Positions 9,584-20,474 of a DNA stretch of 64,000 bases are shown in pieces. Both the position numbers and the translations under genes were made by a program. This DNA is from Tranzscheliella williamsii. Its lineage: Eukaryota > Basidiomycota > Ustilaginomycetes > Ustilaginales > Ustilaginaceae. Each line of letters starts with the position of its first letter. Position 1 is the stretch's first letter. The notes beneath the pieces were generated by a model. That model was not told where the DNA came from, ran no database searches, and saw nothing but the letters and a program-made list of their open reading frames with translations. The stretch covers positions 186,001 through 250,000 of the forward strand of contig JALBYF010000013.1 of assembly GCA_023212725.1 (NCBI GenBank). The letters are read 5' to 3'.

Positions 9584-11560
9584 TCAGGCTGGCGGTTGCG
9601 GGCATGTTCGAACATTGTGTCCCGGTCGCCTGCACCGTCCACAAATGCGGGGTGCCCTAGCACAAGCGATTTCTACTACCTCATGCAATGATAAGGACCG
9701 TTGTGTAGATGACTCAAATCTTTGTTGTGACTGTTGCGATGAAAATGAACCAAGCGAACCCAACGGTCTTCCTCTTGGTCTTGCAGTGGCTGGAGTGTGT
9801 ATTGATACGCTGGTGTGGGACAATTCAACCAAACGGTTTCTCATTCTTTCCTGTTGATGTGGTGGGAGTGTCTCATATGTTGACTGTACTTGTTGGAGAA
9901 GCGGCTGCAGTGCATTGGAAGATTCCTCTTGAGCGTTGTTGCACGTTGAGAGCAGGTGCCGTACCTCAACCAGATGCCACTGCTCATGGAAGTGTTGCAA
10001 ATCAAGAGGCTCACCGGCCTCCAGGAGCTCCCGGATGGCATGGCGACAAGGAAGACCCATTGTTGTCGTGAAGGCTTGAGTACAGCGGTCGTCCAACGGT
10101 AGCATCCCTTGAGCCTGAAGGTACTGCTTGTGCACCAGATGTAGTGCATACTGTGAAACTCTACCATTGACCTTGCTGTACAAAGCTGCTCGGCTGAATC
10201 GAATCCCAATCTTCTGTCTTTCATCTCTGACCGAGTGTTCATATTCATGTGCTCGATTCCTTATTGACAGAGCAAAGGCCTTTAAGACATCCCGTAGGTC
10301 TTTCTTAGAGGAGTGCAGATATGACTTCATTGCTGCATGCTGCCCTTCAGCCCGTGATGAAGTAGCATTGCCAAAATGCCGGGCTGTGTTCGTCCAGGCC
10401 TTTGCAAACTTCTGATGGTACGGAAGCCAGGTCCCAGTCAGATATGTAAGCACTTTGTGCTTGCTCAGATAACTCTCTTGCATCGCTACCCATTGGCTCC
10501 AGAACATCTGTTGATTGCTTGCAAATACCAAGTTGTTCCACGTTGCAAGAAAACTCTCCCAATCCTTGGATGAGAAATGCTGCCGACAATTTGCCATGAT
10601 GTTCTTGTTGACATGCCACAAGCACAACAAATGCTTGCAGTCTGGGAACGTGGTTGCAATTGCATTGATCAACGCTAACTCACGGTCTGTGGTGATGCAA
10701 ACTGGCTGTGTTCGGCCTGAAAAGATCTTTGCTACTTCTTGTAAGGCCCACACATAGCTTGCATTTTCTTCGTTCATCATGAACACCACTGCTACGGTGA
10801 AAGATTTGTTGAAACTTGTCATTCCGACAACGTGAAGCATGGGCAGGCGATAGCGATTTGTCTTGTATGTCGAGTCCATGATGAGACTGTATGGAAACCG
10901 TTGAGCTAGTTCAATTGATTTAGGATGGGCTGCATAGAGATGGGTCACCTGATCGTCAGTGTTGGCCTTGTAAGCGGTGATATATCCAGCCTGCTTATGC
11001 TCCTCCAGAAGCACAAGCATGATAGGGCGTTGATCTATCTCTGCGGCCTTGATCCTTGCCTTTGCATTGTAGATGTCCCGATTGATGAATGGGGAGTTTG
11101 GGTTGTCTTCCTTGAGCGCGGCAACAATATGTTTGGGGGCCGTACCAGCGTTTGTAAGCCTTGCTACCAGCTCTTGTTGCTCTACAGTAAGCCTTCGCGC
11201 GACTGGATGGCAAGACAGATGGCTGGAGAGCTCATGATTGTGCTCGGCATGAGCCACAGTAGCCCTCCATATACCTCCATTCAGCACACCCATAGACTTG
11301 CGGAGATGGACTGTGTACAAACAGCCAGTAAGCCGGCTCATCCGATTCCTTCGATGCTCTTGCTGATGGTCCTGCAGTAGCCCCCCTCTGTCGCACTTGA
11401 GGTCAACTTTGTACTTCTCTTGACCTGATGGGTCATGCGTACACCTCCTATTGGCCGATCTTCTGGTTACAAGAGCAAAGCCATGCGATAATGCGTGGTC
11501 TTGTGCAGCATTCTTGGCATCTTCCAGTGTTGAGAACGTGCTCTGCTCTAGTTCTGACAT
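9584..11560 (-). CDS. MULE-type transposase with FAR1-like N-terminus and zinc knuckle
   Basis: The 658-residue frame starts at the ATG at 11560; the open frame extends 13 codons further up to a TTG. The N-terminal 100 residues resemble a FAR1/WRKY-GCM1 DNA-binding region. The MULE catalytic domain follows. Likely DDE residues are the Asp in LIMDSTYKT (about 229), the Asp in CITTDRELAL (about 292) and the Glu in SSRAEGQHAAMK (about 405). CLWHVNKNI is the usual C/H-containing motif after the second Asp. A SWIM-like zinc motif (CTQAFTTTMGLPCRH) comes next. The C-terminus has a CCHC zinc knuckle, C-X2-C-X4-H-X4-C. It should cut and paste the element by binding its TIRs. No stop or frameshift interrupts it, so it is plausibly active. 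Confidence 0.93.
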   Translation of the reverse strand: MSELEQSTFSTLEDAKNAAQDHALSHGFALVTRRSANRRCTHDPSGQEKYKVDLKCDRGGLLQDHQQEHRRNRMSRLTGCLYTVHLRKSMGVLNGGIWRATVAHAEHNHELSSHLSCHPVARRLTVEQQELVARLTNAGTAPKHIVAALKEDNPNSPFINRDIYNAKARIKAAEIDQRPIMLVLLEEHKQAGYITAYKANTDDQVTHLYAAHPKSIELAQRFPYSLIMDSTYKTNRYRLPMLHVVGMTSFNKSFTVAVVFMMNEENASYVWALQEVAKIFSGRTQPVCITTDRELALINAIATTFPDCKHLLCLWHVNKNIMANCRQHFSSKDWESFLATWNNLVFASNQQMFWSQWVAMQESYLSKHKVLTYLTGTWLPYHQKFAKAWTNTARHFGNATSSRAEGQHAAMKSYLHSSKKDLRDVLKAFALSIRNRAHEYEHSVRDERQKIGIRFSRAALYSKVNGRVSQYALHLVHKQYLQAQGMLPLDDRCTQAFTTTMGLPCRHAIRELLEAGEPLDLQHFHEQWHLVEVRHLLSTCNNAQEESSNALQPLLQQVQSTYETLPPHQQERMRNRLVELSHTSVSIHTPATARPRGRPLGSLGSFSSQQSQQRFESSTQRSLSLHEVVEIACARAPRICGRCRRPGHNVRTCPQPPA

Positions 11561-11672
11561 TGCCGACAGGTAGTGATGGGTACAACAATAGGTGCTCAAT
11601 CATTGCTCAACAACATCACAGGCACTGCGTGTTGCGAGTCGTTCACACAATGCTACATGTTAGGGTATTCGC

Positions 11673-11752
11673 TGTAAGATTGAATCACGCGCGATCGCTA
11701 ATCGGGAATCCGGGTCGGGTTAGCGAGTTAGCGGGTCGATGAATCATTTCCC
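11673..11752 (-). repeat. Right terminal inverted repeat of the MULE, 80 bp
   Basis: This is an exact reverse-complement match of 3380-3459. Its inner end lies 112 bp upstream of the transposase ATG, so it probably contributes to the transposase promoter. Confidence 0.95.
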
Positions 11753-11760
11753 TAATTGGC
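11753..11760. repeat. Right target site duplication (TAATTGGC)
   Basis: This is an exact copy of 3372-3379 directly outside the right TIR, which marks the empty-site sequence before insertion. Confidence 0.93.
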
Positions 11761-11950
11761 ACCACTAAATCTAGGGAAAAAAGAAGAGACGCAACGAATA
11801 GGAACTACACAGACATCTAAGCAGCAACGCTGCACACATGCTAGCAGGCTACGGCACTATGACCATCGGCTTGATTGAGAAAGGTCGACCGAAGAAAAGA
11901 GATACCAAATACAAAGTACATGAACCGCCAGATGGGTCGGTTGCGTGGGT

Positions 11951-14900
11951 TTACAAGAAAGTGTACAGCTCGTGTCGGCGGTAGTCGTTCCGCTCGTCCG
12001 AAAACTCGGAAAGGTCGGGGTAGTAAGCCACCATGGCGTCTTGCGAGCGCAGGTAGGTCGAGTTGTAGATCCGCACGTACACCTCGCGCACCTTTCGGGC
12101 GGGATGGAAGAGGCCCTGCAGGGTGTGGTTGAGGATCACGCCGGGACCGAGCGCCACCTCGAGGCTTTCGATCGCGGCCATCACGGAACCCAGCACATGC
12201 GGGCTGGTTTCGAAGATGTTCGGCCATATCAGATTGAGAAGATGCTGCATGCTCTCTTCGTGTCCCAGGCCGAACGTGCCGAGCGCGAGGTGGTACACGA
12301 TACTGGCCGCTGTCTGTCGGTGTACGTGGTCCCGGTCCGTCAGCGCATCATCCAGACATCCGATCACAGAGTAGACGTAGTCCTTGCTCATCTCGCCAAT
12401 GTATTCAAAGACCCAGCTGAGCGCCTTCAGACAGCCGTTTCGCACGTTCAGCTCCGGAGTACGGTACTCGTTCAGGATCGCCGGAACCGTCGTAAAAGGC
12501 CCACAAGTCTCGGCAACAATGGCAATGGCCACTGTCGAGCAGACTCGCGACTGTCGCTCTTGGACGCGCAGGTTGGTGAGCAATACCTGCAAGACATCCG
12601 AAGGACCGATCGCTCGCGCTATGTAGCCGAAACTGTTGACCGCGGCTCGGCGGATCGCCTTCTTGTGTGCCTTGAGCAGGTCCAGCAGCTCGAAACAGAT
12701 CCGCATCCACTCCCTCGGCGCGACAAACTCGGCACCATTATCTGCGATTCGTCCGATCAGGTTGATGCTGGCTTCCTGCACCTTCTCGTGGCGATTCCGC
12801 AGAATCGGCGTCATCCTCGGCAGGAGATCCTTGATCGGTGGATTCATCTGCGTCATGCCGACCACGTTTGCGATCGCGGTCTCGGCGCTGATAATCGAGG
12901 CGAGCGCTTCAGGGAACTCCTCGCCGAGCTGCTCAAAGAGCACCACGCCTAGCTTGGACAGCAGCGCATCTTCGCCACATTGCTTGATGACCAGCGCAAG
13001 CTTGGTGGTCAGATCCGCAGCTTGCTGCCGCGTCTTGGCATTCTTGTTGTTGAGACGCCACAAGATCGTCGACACAATCTGCGTCAAATACGGCTTCACC
13101 CGCATGCCTAATGCATTGACAACGGTACCCACTCCGTCTAGCATCACGTTGTCCTCGATGGTCTGCTCCTGGAACGCGTAGATGAGCCCATCAATCAGTT
13201 GTACTTCAAGGCGCTCGTCGATGTCCGCAGCCCCAAGGTTGGCAACCACCTTCTGAATGGTCTCCATGACCATCTTTCGGAAGGGCTCGCTTTCGTCTTT
13301 GAGCTCGTTGACGATGCGTGATACCACTTCGGAGACGCCCACCTTGTTGGCGAGCTCCACCGTCGTCTCCACCACTTGCTTGTAGTTCCTCCGGTCCAAA
13401 GCCATTCTCCGAACCCAAAAGTTTTTAAAGTACTCGGGAAGCATTTCGTCCCTGAGGAACGCGCCGGTGACGCCTTCAGTAGCCGCACATTGCTTGACCA
13501 CCTTGAGTACGATCTTTTTCATCTCCTCATCGGCACTTTGGAACTCCCGAATTAGCGTCGGCGTCACCTCCTTAACAAAGTAAAGTGTGCTGTCCGAATC
13601 CATAAGCGGGATGATGAAACCAATCGCCTTGAGGAATGCAGCAAGACCCTTACCGCGATGTTGTCGTATTCCGATCCAGAGCGGTTTGAGCACGTTCTCG
13701 AAACTTTCGATACCGTAGGGAGCAGCCGCCTCGGCTAGTGCCGCCAGCGCAAGTGCAGTCATCGTCTTGACCTTTTGCTGATCGTCTTCAAGGCCCTTTT
13801 CAACGCAATCGACAAGATTCCTAAGATGGGGCAGAACAGCGCAACCCATCATGATAGCGATCTGCTGGACGATTCGGATGCCGGTGTGTCTAGCTTGCCA
13901 GCTCTTTTTCGATCGGCAAACCGCCTTGAGGAAAGGGAGCAGAGCCGGGATACCAAGAGCCGAAGCAACCACCGAGAAGGCCCTAGCGGTCGTGTTGCGC
14001 ACATGTTCGTCTACGTGATCGATGTCTGGTCGCATGGTGCTGATCATGTGAGCCAAACCGGCGGCTTTGGACAAGTTGCTGATGATCTCGCGACCTTCGA
14101 CACGTGCATAGTAGTCCTCATCAATGAGCAGAGGCTCGATGACGACGAGAATCCTGTGCACATAGGGCCGCACTAAGTCGTCCAGTTTGTAGAGAATACG
14201 GTCGATCACCTTGACAAGTAAATGGCGTTCCTGATCTTCCAGCGTACGCTCCATCAAAAGGGGAAGGATCTTGTCGAACAGTGGTTTTGCCCCAAAGTCG
14301 CGGGCACGGTCTGTGATCTGACGGAGCGCGGTTTTCCGCATAGGGGGCGTACCATTCTTGATCTTGAGAAGGAGGCGCATGATCCTCCGTTCCTTCTGCT
14401 CTTCAGCAGACATTTCCGCCTCGTTCTCCTCGTTCAAAATCTTCTTGAAGAAGCTCTGATCTTCGGACTTGAAGAAGGCAAGTTGTCCCACACCCGGGAT
14501 GTCTGTAGGCAGATCGGGGATCATCTCCTCGAGCGCCGCCCGAGCTGCGCCTTCATCCTGCATCATGAATCCTCCACCGTGATCAGGGATTGGAGCTGAC
14601 ATGAGCTTCTGAGCGGGAGTCCGAATGGGAGCATAGTCTGGTGGTGGTTCTACGATCATGAATCCGTCGGTGGGAAGAATGGAATCGAGCTCCTCATCCG
14701 TCATGTAACGATTTCGCGGGTCCACAGCGAAGGAGATAGATCCTGTCGCTCCTACGGCTGCAAAAGATGCGCCATTGGCATGACTCGTTGCAGGTGTTGC
14801 TGCCGTTGGCGCTTGATCCCATCTGGACTTTTTCGAAGCACCTTGTATGGAGGCTGACGTTGCTTGATCCACCTGATCCACCTGATCCACCTGAGCCTCT

Positions 14901-15634
14901 GTCGGAGCTTCGTCCCACCTTGACCTCCTCTTCCTCGGTGCTAGCTCTGCAGATATGGGAGGCGATCCGGGGGCCTCCACAGCAGTTGGAGGTTCAGCTA
15001 CGTCCCATCTCCGCTTCCTCGTAGCTTTGGGTGTAGTATCGCCGTTTGGTGTTGCCGTGGAGCTGCTTTCCTTAATATCCCATTCGTCATAGCGGCCGTT
15101 GGCGTCGCGCTTCTCCTTCTCCTCCTTCTCCTTGGCCTCTATCAATCTGCGTATTCGCTCTTCCTCGCGTTCGAGCTCGGCCCTACGCATCCTATCTTTA
15201 TAGGTGTCCTCTTCCTCACCGGCTTCTCCGTTTTGCGCAAAGGGGTCAGCAGCCCTTTCGGCTCCAAGATCGCGGTTGAACCTTCGCAGGTGATAGTCGC
15301 TCTCTCGGGCCGCGATCTGCCTCGCCTCTGCTCTACCTCGGAGGGGATCTTCATCGTCGTCTGCAAACTCATGAAGCAGATGCTGGGGCGCAGAGTAGGC
15401 ATCAAGAGGATTCGAGGGCCGCCCATCCGAGGGCTGACTGCTGCGTTCGTCATCTGAGTCAGTGTCGTCCTGCGTGTTGTCCATTGGCAGCTCGCTAAGA
15501 TAATCGCTCTTTTTAGTGCCACCGTAGATCTCCTGGTCATATCCACCCGCCTTTCCCACAGCGATCTTGTCCTTCAGGGCGCTTACATTGCGAGCTTCCT
15601 GCAGCATCCGAATCTGCTCCGCTTCGTCTGCCAT
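11951..15634 (-). CDS. SF3B1: Splicing factor 3B subunit 1 (U2 snRNP, SAP155/Hsh155)
   Basis: This intronless frame of 1,227 residues begins at an ATG at 15634 and ends in the conserved [13 protein letters not shown] C-terminus. The N-terminal part has three Trp-containing U2AF-ligand motifs (RRWDVAEPP near 208, [10 protein letters not shown] near 238, KSRWDQAPT near 270). The C-terminal two thirds is the HEAT-repeat superhelix, with strongly conserved stretches such as [32 protein letters not shown] and FETSPHV. The Lys of VLKVVKQC, aligning with the human hotspot Lys700, is present. The protein binds the branch-site region within the U2 snRNP in the nucleus. A (Asp-Gln-Val) triplet repeat is coded by a small microsatellite near 14863-14895. 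The gene diverges from ESA1. Confidence 0.97.
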   Translation of the reverse strand: MADEAEQIRMLQEARNVSALKDKIAVGKAGGYDQEIYGGTKKSDYLSELPMDNTQDDTDSDDERSSQPSDGRPSNPLDAYSAPQHLLHEFADDDEDPLRGRAEARQIAARESDYHLRRFNRDLGAERAADPFAQNGEAGEEEDTYKDRMRRAELEREEERIRRLIEAKEKEEKEKRDANGRYDEWDIKESSSTATPNGDTTPKATRKRRWDVAEPPTAVEAPGSPPISAELAPRKRRSRWDEAPTEAQVDQVDQVDQATSASIQGASKKSRWDQAPTAATPATSHANGASFAAVGATGSISFAVDPRNRYMTDEELDSILPTDGFMIVEPPPDYAPIRTPAQKLMSAPIPDHGGGFMMQDEGAARAALEEMIPDLPTDIPGVGQLAFFKSEDQSFFKKILNEENEAEMSAEEQKERRIMRLLLKIKNGTPPMRKTALRQITDRARDFGAKPLFDKILPLLMERTLEDQERHLLVKVIDRILYKLDDLVRPYVHRILVVIEPLLIDEDYYARVEGREIISNLSKAAGLAHMISTMRPDIDHVDEHVRNTTARAFSVVASALGIPALLPFLKAVCRSKKSWQARHTGIRIVQQIAIMMGCAVLPHLRNLVDCVEKGLEDDQQKVKTMTALALAALAEAAAPYGIESFENVLKPLWIGIRQHRGKGLAAFLKAIGFIIPLMDSDSTLYFVKEVTPTLIREFQSADEEMKKIVLKVVKQCAATEGVTGAFLRDEMLPEYFKNFWVRRMALDRRNYKQVVETTVELANKVGVSEVVSRIVNELKDESEPFRKMVMETIQKVVANLGAADIDERLEVQLIDGLIYAFQEQTIEDNVMLDGVGTVVNALGMRVKPYLTQIVSTILWRLNNKNAKTRQQAADLTTKLALVIKQCGEDALLSKLGVVLFEQLGEEFPEALASIISAETAIANVVGMTQMNPPIKDLLPRMTPILRNRHEKVQEASINLIGRIADNGAEFVAPREWMRICFELLDLLKAHKKAIRRAAVNSFGYIARAIGPSDVLQVLLTNLRVQERQSRVCSTVAIAIVAETCGPFTTVPAILNEYRTPELNVRNGCLKALSWVFEYIGEMSKDYVYSVIGCLDDALTDRDHVHRQTAASIVYHLALGTFGLGHEESMQHLLNLIWPNIFETSPHVLGSVMAAIESLEVALGPGVILNHTLQGLFHPARKVREVYVRIYNSTYLRSQDAMVAYYPDLSEFSDERNDYRRHELYTFL

Positions 15635-16280
15635 GGCGATCAGCTCCTTCTATGACGGAGGCACTGAGTCGTGGAAGGCAGTTGGACCGTAGTCCGTCAC
15701 AAAGCCTCGGCGGCTACTTCAAGACGTACCGTTTCAGTACGTCGTGCTTCACTGATACTGGTAGAAAAGCGTTAGCACCGTTATCAAGGTCGGTGGAAGC
15801 CGAAAAGGAAACACGTAGACCAGCGGTGTAGTGGTGGGCAAGGATATGTGGTGATGTCGACGAACGACGGATTGATTGTTCCATTGTTGCTGAGCCTGGC
15901 CACGAAAATCGATCTCGGCCTCCGGGTGACAGATCTACGCCCGATCCCGATCTACCTATATACGCCGAAACTTTTACCTTGCGCGCCATTTGGAGAGGGG
16001 AAATCAAATCAAACCTGCATGTAGCGGAGAGAATTGAGGCTGAGTTCTTGCGCACATATCGATCGCATGCTGGGCTGCAGCTTTCAGACGGCCGACAACC
16101 TATCCGCTACGGCATCAAGAGCCATACTTTGCCATTGGCAACGGCGACACGGTGTTTGGACGGCTTAGACGCGCAGCAAGGCATTTTGGCACCAGCGTGT
16201 GCGGTCTCACGGCAAGGCAGACCTTTCGTTTTGCCACCTAGTGGCTCTTTGCCATACGTCAAGCTGTGTCGGCATGCAAG
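15635..16280. promoter_or_regulatory. Shared divergent promoter region of SF3B1 and ESA1
   Basis: These 646 bases separate the start codons of two divergent essential genes. No coding frame of note occupies it. It should contain both core promoters. I see no clear TATA box or named operator. Confidence 0.55.
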
Positions 16281-17984
16281 ATGGCACCGCGACCGCAGAA
16301 ATCTGCTAGCGGCACGCCGGGAGGTTCTGGCACTCCCGGTCCAGATGAGGGCACCCAAATCAGCCCTGGCGGAACCTATGGTCTTGAAGAAGTGATCGTG
16401 GGCTGCAAGGTGTTCGTCCAGAAGGCGGATGCCGTCAGTGGGGAAGTGGAAGAGCGCAAAGCCGAGATCCTGTCGATCCGGGAGAAGCCCAAGCCGAGGC
16501 TGACAAAGAAGCAGCAGGCAGAGCTAGCCAACAAGCCAGCGCCAAGTCTGGAAGAAAAGCTGGAGTACTATGTCCACTATTGCGAGTTCAACAAGCGTCT
16601 CGACGAGTGGGTGAGCGGCACCCGGCTGATTACGTCGCGAGAACTGGAATGGCCCAAGAAGGAGACCGGTGGAGACAAGACCAAGAGGAAAGTTATACGC
16701 GCCGGAAGCGGGGCCACGACGCCGTCCACTCCGCTCACACCGACCGGCAAAGGCAACCGCGGCGTCGGGGCAACGAATCTTCTGAAGAAGGCAGCAGCTC
16801 AAGCCGCCAAGAATGTCAAGGAGGAGGTCGGAGGCGATACCCCGCGAAAGCGCCCTGCCGACTCGGAAGATGTCTCCACGGTGCAGAGTATGCGAGGCGA
16901 GTCCACTGACCCCGATGCGGATGGTGAAGACGACGAAGACGGTGCGGTGGTGGCGATGGAGATGATCGGCGGTAACGATCAGCGCGAGGGCGACGATGTC
17001 GCGACGGACAAGAACGGTGGCCTTACAGCTTCGCTAAACGCCAATCAGGGTCACCCGACGTTCAGCAAGGAGCAGGAGATCGAGAAGCTGCGCACATCCG
17101 GCTCCATGACCCAGTCCGTTTCCGAAGTGGCGCGTGTAAAGAATCTCAACAAGATCCAGATGGGCAGGTCCGAGATCGAGACATGGTACTTCAGTCCTTA
17201 TCCGCTCGAGTTTGCGCACATCGACACGCTGTACATCTGCGAGATGTGTCTCTCTTACTTCCCCTCGCCTTTTACGCTCAAGCGACATCGAGTCAAGTGC
17301 ACCCTGAAGCATCCGCCAGGCAACGAGATCTACCGGCACGAGGATATCTCGTTCTTCGAGATCGATGGCCGCCGGCAAAAGACGTGGTGCCGAAATCTTT
17401 GCTTGCTGAGCAAGTGCTTCCTAGACCACAAGACGCTCTACTACGATGTGGATCCTTTTCTGTACTACTGCATGGTAAAGCGCGACGATCTCGGGTGCCA
17501 TCTGCTAGGCTACTTTTCCAAGGAGAAGGAGAGCGCGGAAAGCTACAATGTCGCCTGTATCTTGACGCTGCCGCAGCACCAGCGGGCGGGATACGGCAAG
17601 CTGCTGATGGATTTTTCGTACGAGCTGACAAAGCGGGAGAACAAACTGGGGAGTCCCGAGAAGCCGCTCTCGGATCTGGGGCTGCTGAGTTACCGCGCCT
17701 ACTGGGCCGAGGTGATTGTGGAGCTGCTGCTCAAGACCGAGGAGGACATCAGCATCGAGGAGATCGCGCAGAAGACGGCGTTCACCCACGCCGACGTCCT
17801 GCACACCTGCATGGCGCTCAACATGCTCAAGCAGTATCAGGGCCGCCACTATCTCGTCCTCTCCGACGCCGTCATCGCCAAGCACGACAAGGCGGCCAAG
17901 AAGAAGCGCAGACGCATCAACCCCGACAAGCTCAACTGGACCCCGCCCGTCTTTTCTCGGCAGCAGCTCCAGTTCGGCTGGTAG
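16281..17984 (+). CDS. ESA1: MYST histone acetyltransferase, catalytic subunit of NuA4 (Esa1/Tip60)
   Basis: The start is the ATG at 16281 (AAGATGGC context); the open frame extends upstream only to a GTG. The product has 567 residues. A chromo-barrel (tudor-knot) domain lies near residues 35-125 (YYVHYCEFNKRLDEWV). An acidic, disordered linker follows. The MYST domain occupies the last 280 residues, with the C2HC finger (YICEMCLSYF...HRVKC), the catalytic Cys in VACILTLP, the acetyl-CoA loop QHQRAGYGKLL and the catalytic Glu in SPEKPLSDLG. The protein acetylates H4 and H2A N-terminal tails in the nucleus. It is nearest to Esa1/Tip60 rather than Sas2/Sas3 because of the chromo-barrel and the linker-to-finger arrangement. 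Confidence 0.96.
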   Translation: MAPRPQKSASGTPGGSGTPGPDEGTQISPGGTYGLEEVIVGCKVFVQKADAVSGEVEERKAEILSIREKPKPRLTKKQQAELANKPAPSLEEKLEYYVHYCEFNKRLDEWVSGTRLITSRELEWPKKETGGDKTKRKVIRAGSGATTPSTPLTPTGKGNRGVGATNLLKKAAAQAAKNVKEEVGGDTPRKRPADSEDVSTVQSMRGESTDPDADGEDDEDGAVVAMEMIGGNDQREGDDVATDKNGGLTASLNANQGHPTFSKEQEIEKLRTSGSMTQSVSEVARVKNLNKIQMGRSEIETWYFSPYPLEFAHIDTLYICEMCLSYFPSPFTLKRHRVKCTLKHPPGNEIYRHEDISFFEIDGRRQKTWCRNLCLLSKCFLDHKTLYYDVDPFLYYCMVKRDDLGCHLLGYFSKEKESAESYNVACILTLPQHQRAGYGKLLMDFSYELTKRENKLGSPEKPLSDLGLLSYRAYWAEVIVELLLKTEEDISIEEIAQKTAFTHADVLHTCMALNMLKQYQGRHYLVLSDAVIAKHDKAAKKKRRRINPDKLNWTPPVFSRQQLQFGW

Positions 17985-18581
17985 CCCGCTGCTCCTTGTA
18001 TTTGTACCATACCCCCTCGCGCCTTTCGTCTGCGTTGGTAATCCAGTTCGCTGTACTTGTAGCTGGGTACTGGATTTGGCGTGTTGTGTGGGTGGGATGT
18101 CAGGGCTTGACGTCGACGCTCGCGTGGACACGCGGCGGCGCGGGATCTGGCGCGCGGACACGCTTGACGGCAGTGTTGGCCCAGGCTGTGATGACGGGCG
18201 GGCGTGCTTGGAGATGGCCTTCTTCGACAGCATGCCTACGCCGCACCTCGCACACCCGCCAGCGCGCAGGCCCTACTCACACTCCCAACCCACCTTCAAG
18301 CCACAAGTGGTGGCACGCGCGTCTGAGTCAGATCCCTTTCAACTTGCTCATGCGTGTGCGCACGCAGGGACGCAACGAGACCCGCGTGGTCCCGCATGCC
18401 CGCCCACGTCTTGCGCGTCTCGTAAAAGCGTATGCCAGCTACGTCTCACTGGCTGATTATTGCGGTGCGGAGTAGTACAAACAGAAGAGAGGTTGGTGAC
18501 TGCTACGGGCATGCTTCGGCGGAGATTTACGCTAATAGCAACGAGGAACGGCGCGGCGCGCCTGCACAAGAGGTGGGTCGA
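17985..18581. other. Convergent 3' intergenic region
   Basis: About 600 bases lie between the ESA1 stop and the stop of the CNNM-like gene. They should hold both 3' UTRs. Open frames here are continuations of antisense shadows; no separate gene is supported. Confidence 0.5.
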
Positions 18582-20474
18582 TCAGCCCACGTGCCCGCTG
18601 AACACCTTCTTGATCCCGTTGAGGAGCGGCCTGCGCTCGGCGTCAGCACGATTCTCCGCTTCCGTGCCCTCAGGTGCCCCTTGCCCGTCCGTTTCCTTCC
18701 CATCTGTCTTGGTCCTCGGCGCGGCGCCAGGGTATTCTTCGATATCCGCCACGCGGACCACACGTGGGTCCTGATCGTGGCCGTTGACCTCCACGATAAA
18801 GGGCTCGCTGTACATGTTCTGATAACTGCCGCTGACGCTGCCGCTGTTTTCAAGCGCAGCGCGGTGGAGATCATTGGAGGGGACGCCGTCGACAGAGGTG
18901 CTGGCTGAAGAACTGCTGTCGCCACGCATCGGCTCGAACGGCCCAGAATCCTTCCGCATGCTGGCATACGATTGCGGCGAGCCAGTCCGCTTGATGGCGA
19001 CCTTGTCAACCGCACGTACATTGCTAGCTTGCGGGAGGCCATACTTGTGATCTCTCCTGTTGTCGGAATTCATGACACCCATGGTGCCGTAGCTGCTGCG
19101 TAATGGCGCCTTCATGGGCCCACCCAGCTTTCGACGTCGCTCGATGATGCCGCGGATCAGAGGTTGCCAATTCTGACCTGTGCTTGTGGCAGGCTGACGA
19201 TGACGAACGACTTTGATCTTGTTACGTACGTCGACGTAGATATCCGTCTCATCGACGATCTCCTCACCGATCATCTCTTCGATCACATCTTCGAGCGTGA
19301 CGACACCAAGAGCACCGCGAGACTCGCCGGGATGATTCGAGACCAGAATCATGTGACTACGGCCCTGCTGGAAATAGTTGAGGCAATCCAGAAGCGTCAG
19401 GTCGGGGCTGGCCTCGGGCAGAGGCGTAAGATGGAAACTCGAGACGGTCAGAGCGTCCTCTGGATCATACTGGATCAGATTCTTGACGAGGAGCATGCCC
19501 ACAATGGCGTCCTTTTTGCCGGCTTCATGGATGGGAACACGGGAGTAGCCCGACTGGACCAACTTGGCCACGCCGTTGTCATCCAGAATGCTGTCGCTCG
19601 ACATAATGTAGACGTCTTCGATCGGGGTCATGACGTCCTTGACCGTCTTGTCATTCAGTTCCAAGACCGCTCGGATGATGGTGACTTCATCCTCGTGCAG
19701 ATGCTCCGTGCCGATCTGTTGATGCAGAGAGACAAAGGTCTTGAGCTCCGCTTTGCGGTAGGTAGTTCCGTGCTCTTCGCCAAGACACCAATCGAGGAAT
19801 TTGGCGGTAGGCCAAGCGATGGGAGCCAGGATCAACATGATCAGGTGAACCATGGGAGCGCAGAAAGCACCGATGGCTAGACCATAGCGTGCGCAGATGC
19901 TCTGCGGAACGATCTCGCCAAAGATGACAATGAGCAGCGTGGAGGAAAGGACAGCAGCCAGACCACCGCCAAAGTCGGAGAGGAAGACGGGCAGCGTTTC
20001 ATTGACAATGACATTGCCGAGGAGGAGGACGACGAGAACCCAATGCCTGCCCTTTTCCAAAAGCCTCAGCACCTTGGTGGCATGTTTGCGCTCCGTTTCG
20101 GAGCCCGACGAGGCGAGCACCTGCAGATTCACCATGTCAAGGCCCATCAGACCGAGCGTGAGCCCGGCAAAGATACCGCCGAGAATGACCAGCGCTGCGA
20201 TGGTGAGGATATCGATGACCAGCTTGACCGGATTGTCCGTCACCGGATCGTCCTGGTCGTGTTGATGGCGCGCCGCGTCTGCGCTGCGCTGCGTGAGGTA
20301 CTGTTGTGAAGACGAGAAAGGAACCGACAGCACAGGCGCCACGAAGTGAACGATGGCAGTGAGGCTGACGATGGCGAGCTTGACGAAGGGCTGTGCGCGA
20401 TATTGCCCAGCTCCGGCGGCGCTATGACCGAGGCCTGGCCCAGAAGCCGGTGGGAGCGATCGCAGACCAACCAT
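18582..20474 (-). CDS. CNNM/Mam3-like membrane protein (DUF21 plus CBS pair)
   Basis: The open frame reaches 20528 at a TTG. The first ATG (MVGLRSLPP) is at 20474, giving 630 residues. A hydrophobic N-terminal segment that may be a signal anchor precedes a DUF21 transmembrane domain at about residues 95-240 (GGIFAGLTLGLMGLDMVNLQ, FGEIVPQSICARYG). A CBS-domain pair follows at about 278-415 (VKDVMTPIEDVYIM, YSRVPIHE, GVVTLEDVIEEMIGEEIVDE). The tail is Ser-rich and probably regulatory. Yeast Mam3 and animal CNNM proteins act in Mg2+/metal handling at vacuolar or plasma membranes. The substrate here is inferred from family membership only. Confidence 0.9.
   Translation of the reverse strand: MVGLRSLPPASGPGLGHSAAGAGQYRAQPFVKLAIVSLTAIVHFVAPVLSVPFSSSQQYLTQRSADAARHQHDQDDPVTDNPVKLVIDILTIAALVILGGIFAGLTLGLMGLDMVNLQVLASSGSETERKHATKVLRLLEKGRHWVLVVLLLGNVIVNETLPVFLSDFGGGLAAVLSSTLLIVIFGEIVPQSICARYGLAIGAFCAPMVHLIMLILAPIAWPTAKFLDWCLGEEHGTTYRKAELKTFVSLHQQIGTEHLHEDEVTIIRAVLELNDKTVKDVMTPIEDVYIMSSDSILDDNGVAKLVQSGYSRVPIHEAGKKDAIVGMLLVKNLIQYDPEDALTVSSFHLTPLPEASPDLTLLDCLNYFQQGRSHMILVSNHPGESRGALGVVTLEDVIEEMIGEEIVDETDIYVDVRNKIKVVRHRQPATSTGQNWQPLIRGIIERRRKLGGPMKAPLRSSYGTMGVMNSDNRRDHKYGLPQASNVRAVDKVAIKRTGSPQSYASMRKDSGPFEPMRGDSSSSASTSVDGVPSNDLHRAALENSGSVSGSYQNMYSEPFIVEVNGHDQDPRVVRVADIEEYPGAAPRTKTDGKETDGQGAPEGTEAENRADAERRPLLNGIKKVFSGHVG

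Larger units (their letters stand above)
3380..11752. mobile_element. Complete Mutator-like DNA transposon (MULE), 8,373 bp
   Basis: The element is bounded by perfectly matching 80-bp terminal inverted repeats beginning GGGAAATGATTC and flanked by identical 8-bp target duplications. Inside are an uninterrupted MULE transposase gene (9584-11560), two paralogous Zn2Cys6-like cargo genes (4137-5758 and 7460-8982) and a third probable spliced gene (around 6194-7299). All are on the - strand. A GA-rich tandem repeat tract lies near the left end. Perfect termini, perfect duplication and intact frames indicate a recent insertion and possible current activity. Long TIRs, the duplication length and the transposase family together support the Mutator superfamily. 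The transposase promoter probably lies in or next to the right TIR, since its ATG is 113 bp inside it. Confidence 0.93.

Noticed and set aside
12000..12952. 335-codon + strand frame within SF3B1
   Set aside because: It is an antisense shadow of a strongly conserved gene.
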